Assembly: GCF_024505145.1 (NCBI RefSeq)
Contig: NZ_JANIAA010000004.1
Coordinates: 418,725-482,724, forward strand
DNA: 64,000 nucleotides
Source: Streptomyces rugosispiralis
Lineage (GTDB): Bacteria; Actinomycetota; Actinomycetes; Streptomycetales; Streptomycetaceae
Direction: 5' to 3'
Notes under the pieces: generated by a model
Told to the model about the DNA's origin: nothing
The model's database searches: none
Seen by the model: only the letters and a program-made list of their open reading frames with translations
Position numbers and translations under genes: made by a program
Part shown: piece after piece, positions 18,259 to 26,778 of the stretch
Layout of the letters: the number at the start of each line of letters is the position of its first letter
How positions within the stretch are numbered: position 1 is the first letter of the stretch

Positions 18259-21024
18259 GTGGTCGGAGTTTTCGGTCGATCCAGACTTGCCCCGCACACC
18301 CCCGCCCGGACGCGCTTCCGCTCGCTCCTGAGCCTGCACAGCTTGAGCGTGCGCAGCATCGCCGGGCAGGTTTTCGCTGTCCAAGTGGTGCTCGTGTGCC
18401 TGCTCATCGTGGCGGCCACCACGGCGCTCATCCTCCAGGCCCGTATCGACAGCGAGCAGGAGGCACTCAACCGCGCCACCGCCGTCGCCCAGACCTTCGC
18501 CACCTCCCCGGGCACCGCGTCCGCGATGCGCACCGAGAATCCGACCACCCTGCTCCAGCCGCGGACCGAGCAGACCCGCAAGCGGGCACATCTGGATTTC
18601 GTGGTCGTGGCGGACACCCACGGCATCCGCTACACCCACCCCAAGCCGCAGTACATCGGCAAGACGCTGGTGGCCGACTGGCGGCCGGTGGTGAAGGGCA
18701 AGATCGTCACCGAGTCCGTGCAGGGTCCCCTCGGCCGGGAGGTCCAGGCCACCGTCCCGATCCCCAAGGGCGACGGCACCGTGGCCGGTGTGGTGTGCGC
18801 CGGGATGACCGCCGCCGATGTGAGCGGCCGGGTCGAGCGCCAGCTGCCGCTGGTCTTCGGCTCCGCCGCCGGTGCGCTCGCGCTCGCCACCGGCGGGACC
18901 GCGCTGGTCGGCGGGCGGCTGCGGCGGCAGACGCGAGGGCTCGGCCCCGCCCAGATGACCCGCATGTACGAGCACCACGACGCCGTTCTGCACTCCGTGA
19001 AGGAAGGCGTGCTCATCGTCGACGGCCATGGCCGCCTGGTCCTCGCCAACGACGAGGCCGGCCGGCTGCTCGACCTCCCCCCGAACGCCGAGGGCCGCCC
19101 CGTCACCGAACTCGGTATCGAGCCGCGCACCGCCGAACTGCTCGCCTCGGGCCGGGTCGCCACCGACGAGGTGCATCTGGCCGGGGAGCGGCTGCTGGCC
19201 GTCAACCAGCGCTCCACCCGATGGGACGGCGGGATGTCCGGAAGCGTCGCCACGCTCCGCGACTCCACCGAACTGCGTGCGCTGTCCGGCAAGGCCGAAG
19301 TGGCGGAGCGGCGGCTGAGGCTGCTCTACGAGGCCGGCGCGAAGGTCGGCACCAGCCTCGATGTCGTACGGACCGCCGAGGAGCTGACCCGGTTCGCCGT
19401 CCCGTGGTTCGCCGACTTCGCCACCGTCGACCTCGTGGACCCCGTGCTGCGCGGCGACGAGCCCGTGGGCAGCGCCATGCGCCGCACCGCCACCTGTGGC
19501 ATCCGGTCCGACCATCCGCTGTGGCGGGTCGGCAAGATGATCACCTACAGCGGCGCCGTGCCCCAGGCACTGGGCTTCGGCGCGGGCCGGCCGGTGCTCG
19601 AGGCGGATCTGCGGACCTACGAGGGCTGGCAGGAGCAGGACCCCGAGCAGGCGACCAAGATCATCAACTATGGCATCCACTCGATGATCACCATTCCGCT
19701 GCGGGCGCGGGACGTCACCCTGGGCATCGCCACCTTCTGGCGCTCGGAGAAGTCCGAGCCGTTCGACGAGGACGACGTGGCACTCACCGAGGAACTGGTC
19801 GCCCGCGCCGCGGTCGCCATCGACAACGCCCGCCGCTACACCCGCGAACACGCGATGGCGGCCACCCTGCAGCGCAGCCTGCTGCCCCAGGGCCTGCCCG
19901 AACAGGACGCCATGGAGGTGGCCCACCGCTATCTGCCCGCCCGGGCCGGGGTCGGCGGCGACTGGTTCGACGTCATCCCCCTGCCCGGCTCCCGGGTCGC
20001 GCTCGTCGTCGGCGATGTCGTCGGCCACGGACTGCACGCCGCCGCCACCATGGGCCGGCTGCGCACCGCCGTGCACAACTTCTCCGCGCTCGACCTGCCG
20101 CCCGATGAACTCCTGGCCCATCTCGACGAACTGGTCAGCCGGTTCGACCAGGACCAGGCCGCCGCGGGCACCGACGCCCCGGGGATCAGCGGCGCCAGCT
20201 GTCTGTACGCCATCTACGACCCGGTCTCCGGCCGCTGCACGATGGCGGGCGCCGGCCACCCGGGCCCGGCGGTGGTCCTCCCCGACTCCACCGTGACCTT
20301 CCCCGACGTCCCCCTCGGCCCGCCGCTGGGCCTGGGTGGCGAGCCCATCGAGACCGTCGATCTCGAGCTGCCCGAGGGCAGCCGGCTGGCCCTGTTCACC
20401 GACGGGCTGATCCGCGACCGCGGCCGGGACTTCGACGAGGGGCTCGGCGTGCTGCGCACCACCCTCGCCGGGCTGCCCGGGGGCACTCCGGAGGAGACCT
20501 GCCAGGCCGTCTTCGACACCATGGCGTCCTCCCACCCCGGCGACGACATCGCCCTCCTCGTGGCCCGCACCCATCTGCTGGACCCCGGGCACGTCGCCGA
20601 ATGGGAGCTGCCCTCCGACCCCGCCGCGGTGGCCCGGATCCGCAACGAGGCCGCCGAGCAACTGAGCACATGGGGTCTTGAGGAGGTCGGCTTCACGACC
20701 GAACTCATCCTCAGCGAGCTGATGACCAACGCCATCCGCTACGGATGCAGCCCCAGCCGGGTCCGGTTGCTGCGCGCCCGCACCCTCATCTGCGAGGTGG
20801 CGGACGGCTCCAGCACCTCCCCGCATCTGCGCCGCGCCGCCACCACCGACGAAGGCGGCCGAGGGCTCTTCCTCGTGGCCCAGTACGCCCAGCGCTGGGG
20901 AACCCGCTACACTCCCAACGGCAAGATCATCTGGGCCGAACAGCCCCTGACCGCTCCGGTGACACCGCTGGGCGCGTGCACGGGCGACGACCTCCTGGAC
21001 CAGTGGGCCGACATTCCCGGCTGA
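18259..21024 (+). CDS. Membrane sensor with PAS-GAF-SpoIIE phosphatase-HATPase domains
   Basis: 921 residues from GTG 18259 (AGGAAGGG upstream). Order: TM1 (about 37-60), extracytoplasmic CitA/DcuS-like Cache domain (HLDFVVVADTHGIRYTHP), TM2 (about 190-215), PAS (about 233-340, VKEGVLIVDGHGRLV), GAF (about 355-525), PP2C/SpoIIE phosphatase (about 531-770: GGDWFDVIPLPG, VVGDVVGHG, LFTDGLI, GDDIALLV) and a C-terminal anti-sigma-type HATPase (about 775-905: LSELMTNAIRYG, GGRGLFLVAQYA). This is a one-protein partner-switching regulator: it senses a ligand outside, dephosphorylates an anti-sigma antagonist and carries its own kinase-like domain. A carboxylate ligand is suggested by the Cache subtype but not shown. 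Confidence 0.93.
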   Translation: MVGVFGRSRLAPHTPARTRFRSLLSLHSLSVRSIAGQVFAVQVVLVCLLIVAATTALILQARIDSEQEALNRATAVAQTFATSPGTASAMRTENPTTLLQPRTEQTRKRAHLDFVVVADTHGIRYTHPKPQYIGKTLVADWRPVVKGKIVTESVQGPLGREVQATVPIPKGDGTVAGVVCAGMTAADVSGRVERQLPLVFGSAAGALALATGGTALVGGRLRRQTRGLGPAQMTRMYEHHDAVLHSVKEGVLIVDGHGRLVLANDEAGRLLDLPPNAEGRPVTELGIEPRTAELLASGRVATDEVHLAGERLLAVNQRSTRWDGGMSGSVATLRDSTELRALSGKAEVAERRLRLLYEAGAKVGTSLDVVRTAEELTRFAVPWFADFATVDLVDPVLRGDEPVGSAMRRTATCGIRSDHPLWRVGKMITYSGAVPQALGFGAGRPVLEADLRTYEGWQEQDPEQATKIINYGIHSMITIPLRARDVTLGIATFWRSEKSEPFDEDDVALTEELVARAAVAIDNARRYTREHAMAATLQRSLLPQGLPEQDAMEVAHRYLPARAGVGGDWFDVIPLPGSRVALVVGDVVGHGLHAAATMGRLRTAVHNFSALDLPPDELLAHLDELVSRFDQDQAAAGTDAPGISGASCLYAIYDPVSGRCTMAGAGHPGPAVVLPDSTVTFPDVPLGPPLGLGGEPIETVDLELPEGSRLALFTDGLIRDRGRDFDEGLGVLRTTLAGLPGGTPEETCQAVFDTMASSHPGDDIALLVARTHLLDPGHVAEWELPSDPAAVARIRNEAAEQLSTWGLEEVGFTTELILSELMTNAIRYGCSPSRVRLLRARTLICEVADGSSTSPHLRRAATTDEGGRGLFLVAQYAQRWGTRYTPNGKIIWAEQPLTAPVTPLGACTGDDLLDQWADIPG

Positions 21025-21131
21025 TCCCGATTGGCGCCGAGGCCCCGTCAGACGACACCCTCATGGCGTAAAGCGCCGCTCACCACGGGCCGTTGGGCCC
21101 GGCGGCGCGATGGGCTATGGAGGAATGCGGC

Positions 21132-23003
21132 ATGCGCAAGAGGCTGCGGGAGCGGCTGCGGTACTGGTTCGACGGGACGATGGACCGTGGTACCCCGGCT
21201 CTGATCGGCTGGCTGGGGCTGGCCTCATTGGCGTTGATCACCCTGGTCTCCGGGGCGGCGGTCGCCTTCGCCCACAAGGACACCAACGACAACGGCGGCT
21301 GGCTGGGCATCGTCTGGATGAGCCTGCTGCGCACCCTCGACCCGGGCACGATGGGCGGGGACAGCGGCCGGCCGCTGTTCCTGGTCCTCATGCTCACGGT
21401 GACCATCGGCGGCATCTTCATCGTCAGCGCGCTGATCGGTGTGATGACCACCGGCCTCGAGGCCCGGATCCAGCAACTGCGCAAGGGCACCTCACGGCTG
21501 ATCGAGCACCACCACACCATTGTGCTGGGCTGGTCGGAGCAGGTGTTCACGGTGATAGCGGAGCTGGTGGAGGCCAACCAGAGCGAGCGGCGCTCCTGTG
21601 TGGTGATCCTCGCCGACCGGGACAAGGTCGACATGGAGGACGAGATCCGGCGCCGCATCCCGGACACCGGGAAGACCCGGGTGGTCTGCCGCTCGGGCAA
21701 TCCGCTCCAGCGCGGCGACCTGGAGCTGGTGAGCCCGGACAGCGCCAAGTCCATCATGGTGCTCTCACCCGTCGGGGAGGACAGCGACATCGACGTCATC
21801 AAGTCGCTGTTGCTGCTGAACAGCCGCACCTGGACCGGGACCCGGCCCAATGTGGTGGCCGCCGTGCAGAGTTCGGCGAACCTGGCGGCCGCCCGGCTGG
21901 CCGCGGGGGACCACGCGCTGGTGATCGACGCCGATGACATCGCGGTCGGGCTGATCGTGCAGTCCCACCGCCAGTCCGGTCTCTCCACCGTCTTCAACGA
22001 ACTGCTCAGCTTCATCGGCAATGAGATCTACCCGTGGGACGAGCCCGCACTGGCCGGCACCACCTACGGGGAGTCGCTGAACGCCTTCGAGCTCGGTGTG
22101 CCCATCGGCGTGCACCGCGCGGACGGCGAGGTGCTGGTCAACCCGACCATGGACACCGTGATCGGGCGCGGGGACCGGCTGCTGATGGTCGCGGAGGACG
22201 ATCTGCTCATCAAGACGGCGGCCACCCGGCCCCGCATCCTGCGCCCGGCGATGGCCGCGGCCGCGTTCCAGCCGCCGGTGCCGGACCGTACGCTGCTGAT
22301 CGGCTGGAACTCCCGCGCGGAGAAGATCATCGCGCAGCTCGACCTCCTGGTGAAGCCCGGGTCGGTGGTCGACATCGCCGCCGCGCGCCCGCCCCGGGAG
22401 GAGGCGAACCGGGAGCTGAGGAACCTCACCGTCGGCTTCAAGTACTGCGAGCCCACCCGCCGTCCGTCGCTGGAGGCGCTCGGGCTGGACGGCTACCGCC
22501 ACATCGTGGTGCTGACGGACGACGGGATCGACCCCGGACGCGCCGACGACCGCACCCTGGTCACCCTGCTCCACCTGCGCGACATCGAGATCCAGCTCGG
22601 CGATCCGTACTCCATCGTCACCGAGATGCACGACGACGCCAACCGCGAGGTCGCGCAGGTCACCAAGGCCGACGACTTCATCGTCTCCACCAAGGTGATC
22701 AGCCTGCTGCTGACCCAGCTCACCGAGAACCGTCATCTGCACGCGGTCTTCGCCGACCTCTTCGACCCGCAGGGATCCGAGATCTACCTCAAACCGGCAC
22801 CCAGCTATCTGATACCCGGCGCGGAGGCCAACTTCGCCACCGTCATCGAGGCCGCCCGCCAGCGCGGCGAGACGGCCATCGGCTACCGCCTGGCCCGGCA
22901 CGGCGACGAGCCACCGCTCTACGGAGTCCACCTCAACCCGTCCAAGACCGCGCCGCTGACCCTGGAGGAGGGTGACGCGGTCGTGGTCCTGGCCGAGGAC
23001 TGA
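21132..23003 (+). CDS. Castor/Pollux-type ion channel protein with RCK/TrkA-N domains
   Basis: 623 residues from ATG 21132 (GGAGGA 7 nt upstream); the frame stays open to 21093. Two membrane segments flank a short pore-like region (ALIGWLGLASLALITLVSG and PLFLVLMLTVTIGGIFIVSAL). They are followed by two nucleotide-binding-type RCK units (HTIVLGWSEQVFTVIAELVE; RTLLIGWNSRAEKIIAQLD). This is the bacterial Castor/Pollux family, relatives of plant nuclear cation channels; physiological role in bacteria is uncertain. It follows the sensor-phosphatase by about 100 bp and converges on the AraC gene. Confidence 0.9.
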   Translation: MRKRLRERLRYWFDGTMDRGTPALIGWLGLASLALITLVSGAAVAFAHKDTNDNGGWLGIVWMSLLRTLDPGTMGGDSGRPLFLVLMLTVTIGGIFIVSALIGVMTTGLEARIQQLRKGTSRLIEHHHTIVLGWSEQVFTVIAELVEANQSERRSCVVILADRDKVDMEDEIRRRIPDTGKTRVVCRSGNPLQRGDLELVSPDSAKSIMVLSPVGEDSDIDVIKSLLLLNSRTWTGTRPNVVAAVQSSANLAAARLAAGDHALVIDADDIAVGLIVQSHRQSGLSTVFNELLSFIGNEIYPWDEPALAGTTYGESLNAFELGVPIGVHRADGEVLVNPTMDTVIGRGDRLLMVAEDDLLIKTAATRPRILRPAMAAAAFQPPVPDRTLLIGWNSRAEKIIAQLDLLVKPGSVVDIAAARPPREEANRELRNLTVGFKYCEPTRRPSLEALGLDGYRHIVVLTDDGIDPGRADDRTLVTLLHLRDIEIQLGDPYSIVTEMHDDANREVAQVTKADDFIVSTKVISLLLTQLTENRHLHAVFADLFDPQGSEIYLKPAPSYLIPGAEANFATVIEAARQRGETAIGYRLARHGDEPPLYGVHLNPSKTAPLTLEEGDAVVVLAED

Positions 23004-23027
23004 GAGCCTGTGCGCGGGCGCGGAGCG

Positions 23028-23615
23028 TCAGCCGAGCGCGCGATGGGCACCTGGGGTGTGGCCGAAGGCCCGGCGGAAGACATCGATGAACGCGCTGCTG
23101 GACGCCCAGCCGCAGCGATGCGCCACGGCGGTGACCGGGACGCCCTCGGCCAGCAGCCGCAGGGCGTGGTGCAGCCGGAGCTGGGTGCGCCACCGTGGGA
23201 AGGTCATCCCCAGCTCCGCCCCGCACAGCCGGGTCAGGGTGCGCTCGCCGACCCCGACCGCGGCGCCGAGGTCCGCCGGCCGCGCGGTGTACTCGATGAT
23301 CAGCTCGCGCAGCAGCGGGGTGACGCCGAGGACCGCGGGCCGCTCCAGCCGCAGCGGGTTGTCCGCCACCGCCAGCCCCACCAGATGGAGGTCGGTGGCG
23401 CCGTACGAGCGGTGCTCATGGACGGTCCCGGCCGGAATCCAGAGCGCCGGGTCGGCGGGCGCGATCCAGCTGCCCGCGTCGGTGGTGACCGCCAGCACGC
23501 CGCGCCCGGCGTAGACGATCTGGTGCTCGTCGTGCCGGTGCGCATCGATGCCGCCACCGGGGGGCAGCGGAAGCCGGCCCGTCGTCGCCTGCGGAGCGTG
23601 GCGGATTCTCTCCAT
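23028..23615 (-). CDS. AraC family regulator, unusually short between the two domains
   Basis: 195 residues. The N-terminal cupin half has HRHDEHQIVYAGRGVLAV and IPAGTVHEHRS; the C-terminal helix-turn-helix pair has LGAAVGVGERTLTRL and VTAVAHRCGWASSSAFIDVF. Proteins of this type usually have about 250-260 residues with a ~50-residue linker; here ELIIEYTARPADLGAAVG joins the halves almost directly, consistent with an in-frame internal deletion that may affect dimerisation. It is convergent with the channel gene and followed at 62 bp, on the upstream side, by the SDR gene, which it might control. Confidence 0.85.
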   Translation of the reverse strand: MERIRHAPQATTGRLPLPPGGGIDAHRHDEHQIVYAGRGVLAVTTDAGSWIAPADPALWIPAGTVHEHRSYGATDLHLVGLAVADNPLRLERPAVLGVTPLLRELIIEYTARPADLGAAVGVGERTLTRLCGAELGMTFPRWRTQLRLHHALRLLAEGVPVTAVAHRCGWASSSAFIDVFRRAFGHTPGAHRALG

Positions 23616-23676
23616 CGCGACCTCATGGTATCGGCCACCCGTGCCGGTGGCCGGGGCGCGGATTCCGCCGCGGCCG

Positions 23677-24450
23677 TCAGTGGACGGCCGGCGCGCCGTC
23701 CACGTTCATGATGGTGCCGGTGGTCCACCCGGCCCGGGGGGAGGCGAGAAAGGCCGCCGCGGCGGCCACCTCATGGGGTCCGCCGGCCCGGCCCGGGGGA
23801 GGGTAGTCCGGGGCGTGACCGGCCCCGTGCCGCTCCCCGGCGCTCATCGCGACGAGGCGGTCCCGCTCACACGCCGGGGCGGGCACGGCACCGGGGGCGA
23901 TGCCGTTGACCCGGACCCCGGAGGGGCCCAGTTCGTTGGCGAGCGCCCGGGTCATCGCGTTGATGGCACCACGCGTGGCGGAGTAGGCCGCGGACGGGCG
24001 GTCGGCGGACGCCGTGTGGGCCCAGTAGCTGCTGATGTTGATGATGCTGCCACGCCCCTCGATGAGCGCGGGCAGCAGCGCCTGGGCGAGGAGGAAGGGC
24101 ACCCGGACATTGTGGTGCAGCATGGCGTCGAAGGAGTCGGCCGAGGTCTGGGCGAGCGGGCTGAAGTGTGCCGTGCCCGCGTTGTTGACCAGGGTGTCCA
24201 CCCGTTCGGTGAGCGCGAGCACCTGACGCGCGGCGGCGGTCGCGGCGCCGGGGTCGGCCAGGTCCACGCAGAGCCCGCGTACGGTGGTGCCGTGTCCGGC
24301 CAGGGTGTGGCGGGCCCGCTCCAGCTTGTCCCGGTCATGGGCCAGCAGCACCAAGTCGGCGCCCTCCACCGCGAAGGCGTCCGCGATGGCGTAGCCGAGG
24401 CCCTCACCGGCTCCTGTGATCACCGCGGTGGTGCCTGCGAGGTGGCTCAT
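23677..24450 (-). CDS. Short-chain dehydrogenase/reductase (SDR)
   Basis: 257 residues. Cofactor motif AVITGAGEGLGYA (TGxxxGxG), NNAG, catalytic Ser in INISSYW, and YSATRGA where a classical YxxxK would be expected: the Lys is replaced by Arg or the spacing is shifted (Y-S-A-T-R). That is a notable departure from the classical catalytic Lys. C-terminal TTGTIMNVDG is typical. Substrate unknown. The upstream region holds a 15-bp palindrome (24541-24555). Confidence 0.88.
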   Translation of the reverse strand: MSHLAGTTAVITGAGEGLGYAIADAFAVEGADLVLLAHDRDKLERARHTLAGHGTTVRGLCVDLADPGAATAAARQVLALTERVDTLVNNAGTAHFSPLAQTSADSFDAMLHHNVRVPFLLAQALLPALIEGRGSIINISSYWAHTASADRPSAAYSATRGAINAMTRALANELGPSGVRVNGIAPGAVPAPACERDRLVAMSAGERHGAGHAPDYPPPGRAGGPHEVAAAAAFLASPRAGWTTGTIMNVDGAPAVH

Positions 24451-24500
24451 GCGCGGGCTCCCTTCGAGGTGTCGGTCCTGTAGCGGCGGCCTCCCTGAAC

Positions 24501-24555
24501 GGACAGATCTTGCCCGATTGGATCTTCAGCGTATGTATCCGGACAGATTCTGTCC
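24501..24555. promoter_or_regulatory. Paired operator-like sites between SDR and DUF4032 genes
   Basis: Perfect 15-bp palindrome GGACAGATTCTGTCC at 24541-24555 and a degenerate copy GGACAGATCTTGCCC at 24501-24515, exactly 40 bp apart, in the 174-bp divergent region. They resemble binding sites for a dimeric one-component regulator; the regulator is not identifiable from the site. Confidence 0.55.
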
Positions 24556-24624
24556 ATTTGATCGTCCGTCGGGTCGCCGTACGACCGGCTCCGATGACAC
24601 TTCCGTACCGCACACTGGGGTGTC

Positions 24625-25839
24625 ATGGAGCTGCAGATCACCGCCACCTCGCCCGAACATCCGGCATCCCTGCTCGATCTGCCGTGGAACATCCCGCTGG
24701 CGGAGTGGCCGGAGGAGCAGCTGGTCGCGCTCCCCCGGGGCATCTCCCGCCATGTCGTGCGCTTCGCGCAGGCGGGCGGCGAGATCGTGGCGGTCAAGGA
24801 GGTCGGCGAGTGGGCGGCGGTGCGGGAGTACGGGCTGCTGCGCGATCTGGACCGGCTCGCGGTCCCCGCGGTGGACGCGCTCGCGGTGGTGACCGGGCGC
24901 ACCGACGAGCACGGCGAGCCGCTGGAACCGGCGCTGATCACCCGCCATCTGGTGGGGTCGCAGCCGTACCGGTCGATGTTCCAGACGACCATGCGGCCCA
25001 GCACCATCAGACGGCTGCTCGACGCGCTCGCCGTACTGCTGGTGCGGTTGCACCTGGCCGGGTTCGCCTGGGGCGACTGCTCGCTGTCCAACACCCTCTT
25101 CCGGCGCGACGCGGGCGCGTACGCCGCGTATCTGGTGGACGCCGAGACCGGGCAGATCCAGCCGAGGCTCACCACCGGGCAGCGGGAGTACGACGTCGAG
25201 GTGGCGCGGGTGAACATCGCGGGCGAGCTGATGGACCTGGAGGCGAGCGGTTCCCTGCACCCCTCGGTCGACCCGGTGCTCTTCGGCCAGGCCACCGTCG
25301 AGCGCTACTGCGACCTGTGGCATGAGCTGACCCGTCAGTCGGTCTATCCACTCGCCCAGCGCCACGCCATCGACCAGCGCGTCCGGCGCCTGAACGACCT
25401 CGGGTTCGACGTGGCGGAGATGCAGATCGAGCGCTCGCCCGACGGCGACACCGTCACCTTCGTGCCCAAGGTCGTGGACGCGGGCCACCATCAGCGGCAG
25501 TTGCTGCGGCTGACCGGGCTCGACGCGGAGGAGAACCAGGCCCGCAGCCTCCTGAACGACCTGGATACCTGGATGGCCAACCAGGACGACTACGCGCCCG
25601 GCGATCCGCTCGGCGCCCGCCCGGAGGTGCTCGCCCACCGGTGGGTCCGCGATGTCTTCCGGCCCACCGTGCGGACCGTGCCGAATGAGCTGCGCGGTGT
25701 CACCGACACCGCGCAGATCTACTACGAACTGCTCGAACACCGCTGGCTGTTGTCCGAGCGGGAGGGCCGGGACGTGGGTCTGGACGCCACGGTCGAGGAC
25801 TACATACGGACCGTCCTGAACCATCAGCCCAACGACTGA
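24625..25839 (+). CDS. DUF4032 protein, kinase-like N-terminal fold
   Basis: 404 residues. The N-terminal part resembles the lipopolysaccharide-kinase/aminoglycoside-phosphotransferase fold: IVAVKEVGEW (putative ATP-binding Lys), LLVRLHLAGFAWGDCSLSNT (catalytic-loop-like HxxGxxxGDxxxxN) and AYLVDAETG (DxE in place of DFG). The C-terminal half is the DUF4032 domain. This is a conserved actinobacterial family of unknown substrate. It converges with the thioesterase gene. Confidence 0.85.
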   Translation: MELQITATSPEHPASLLDLPWNIPLAEWPEEQLVALPRGISRHVVRFAQAGGEIVAVKEVGEWAAVREYGLLRDLDRLAVPAVDALAVVTGRTDEHGEPLEPALITRHLVGSQPYRSMFQTTMRPSTIRRLLDALAVLLVRLHLAGFAWGDCSLSNTLFRRDAGAYAAYLVDAETGQIQPRLTTGQREYDVEVARVNIAGELMDLEASGSLHPSVDPVLFGQATVERYCDLWHELTRQSVYPLAQRHAIDQRVRRLNDLGFDVAEMQIERSPDGDTVTFVPKVVDAGHHQRQLLRLTGLDAEENQARSLLNDLDTWMANQDDYAPGDPLGARPEVLAHRWVRDVFRPTVRTVPNELRGVTDTAQIYYELLEHRWLLSEREGRDVGLDATVEDYIRTVLNHQPND

Positions 25840-25866
25840 ACGCCCCGCGGCCGGGCGGGCGTTCAG
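25836..25866. terminator. Bidirectional hairpin between DUF4032 and thioesterase genes
   Basis: Perfect 10-bp inverted repeat CTGAACGCCC (25836-25845) and GGGCGTTCAG (25857-25866), loop 11 nt; it overlaps the stop codons of both convergent genes. Confidence 0.65.
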
Positions 25867-26618
25867 GACTTAGCGGTCAGCACGTCCCGGATCGACGCGA
25901 TCACGCGCGGCGCCTGGTCGTTGAGGTAGAAGTGGCCACCGGGGTAGACCTGGAGATCGAAGCCGCCGGTGGTGTGCTCGCCCCAGGCGCGGGCCTCCTC
26001 GACCGTCGCCTTGGGGTCGTCGTCCCCCACATGCGCGTGGATGGGCGTCGCCAGCCGCGGGCCGGGGGTGTAGCGGTAGGTCTCGGCCGCCTTGTAGTCG
26101 CTGCGGATCGAGGGCAGCACCATCCGGAGGATCTCGTCGTCGCCGAGGAGCGAGGTGTCGGTGCCGCTCAGGGCCTTCATCTCGGCGATCAGCCCGTCGT
26201 CGTCGCGGAGGTGGACGGACTCGTCACGGTGGCAGGACGGGGCGCGCCGCCCCGAGGCGAACAGCGCCACCGGCTGCACGCCCTTCTGCTCCAGGCGCAG
26301 GGCGATCTCGAAGCTCAGCGTGGCACCCATGCTGTGGCCGAAAAGCGCCACCGGCTTGTCCGTATAGGGCAGCAGCTCGGGCACCAGCGCGTCGGCCAGC
26401 TCGGCGATGTTGTCTATGCACTTCTCGTTGCGCCGGTCCTGGCGCCCCGGGTACTGCACCGCGAGCACGTCGACCGTGGGTGAGAGCGCCTTGGAGACGG
26501 GGAAGTAGTAGGAGGCGGACCCGCCGGCGTGGGGCAGGCAGACGAGTCGCGTCGCCGCGGTCGGCGCGGGGTGGAACTGCCTGATCCACAGGCTTGTGCC
26601 GGTGGGGTTTGCGGTCAC
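25863..26618 (-). CDS. Type II thioesterase (polyketide/nonribosomal peptide editing)
   Basis: 251 residues from GTG 26618 (AAAGGA just upstream; the frame is open to 26735). Alpha/beta hydrolase with LVCLPHAGGSASYY, nucleophile GHSMGATLSFE, Asp in HVGDDDPKA and His in YPGGHFYLND, the TEII signature set. TEIIs remove aberrant acyl groups from carrier proteins and sometimes release products. No PKS or NRPS gene is adjacent; the closest is the HR-PKS, 11 kb away, which lacks its own thioesterase. Confidence 0.93.
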   Translation of the reverse strand: MTANPTGTSLWIRQFHPAPTAATRLVCLPHAGGSASYYFPVSKALSPTVDVLAVQYPGRQDRRNEKCIDNIAELADALVPELLPYTDKPVALFGHSMGATLSFEIALRLEQKGVQPVALFASGRRAPSCHRDESVHLRDDDGLIAEMKALSGTDTSLLGDDEILRMVLPSIRSDYKAAETYRYTPGPRLATPIHAHVGDDDPKATVEEARAWGEHTTGGFDLQVYPGGHFYLNDQAPRVIASIRDVLTAKS

Positions 26619-26778
26619 GTGATGTCCTTTCGTCCGCTCGCTCTGCGGCGGCTGTCGGGTGGCTGTCACGCGCGTGCCTCGGGTCGCGCGCAGACCAGTA
26701 GACCACCCTGCCGGTCCCATCCGATCTGCGGCCACCCCTATTTCGGCCGGGAGTCCCCTAGTATTTCCCTCGTGTCGG

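Noticed and set aside
17770..20826. Long minus-strand open frame opposite the sensor-phosphatase
   Set aside because: Gly/Ala/Asp-rich antisense frame without domains; the plus frame shows full PAS-GAF-PP2C-HATPase motifs.
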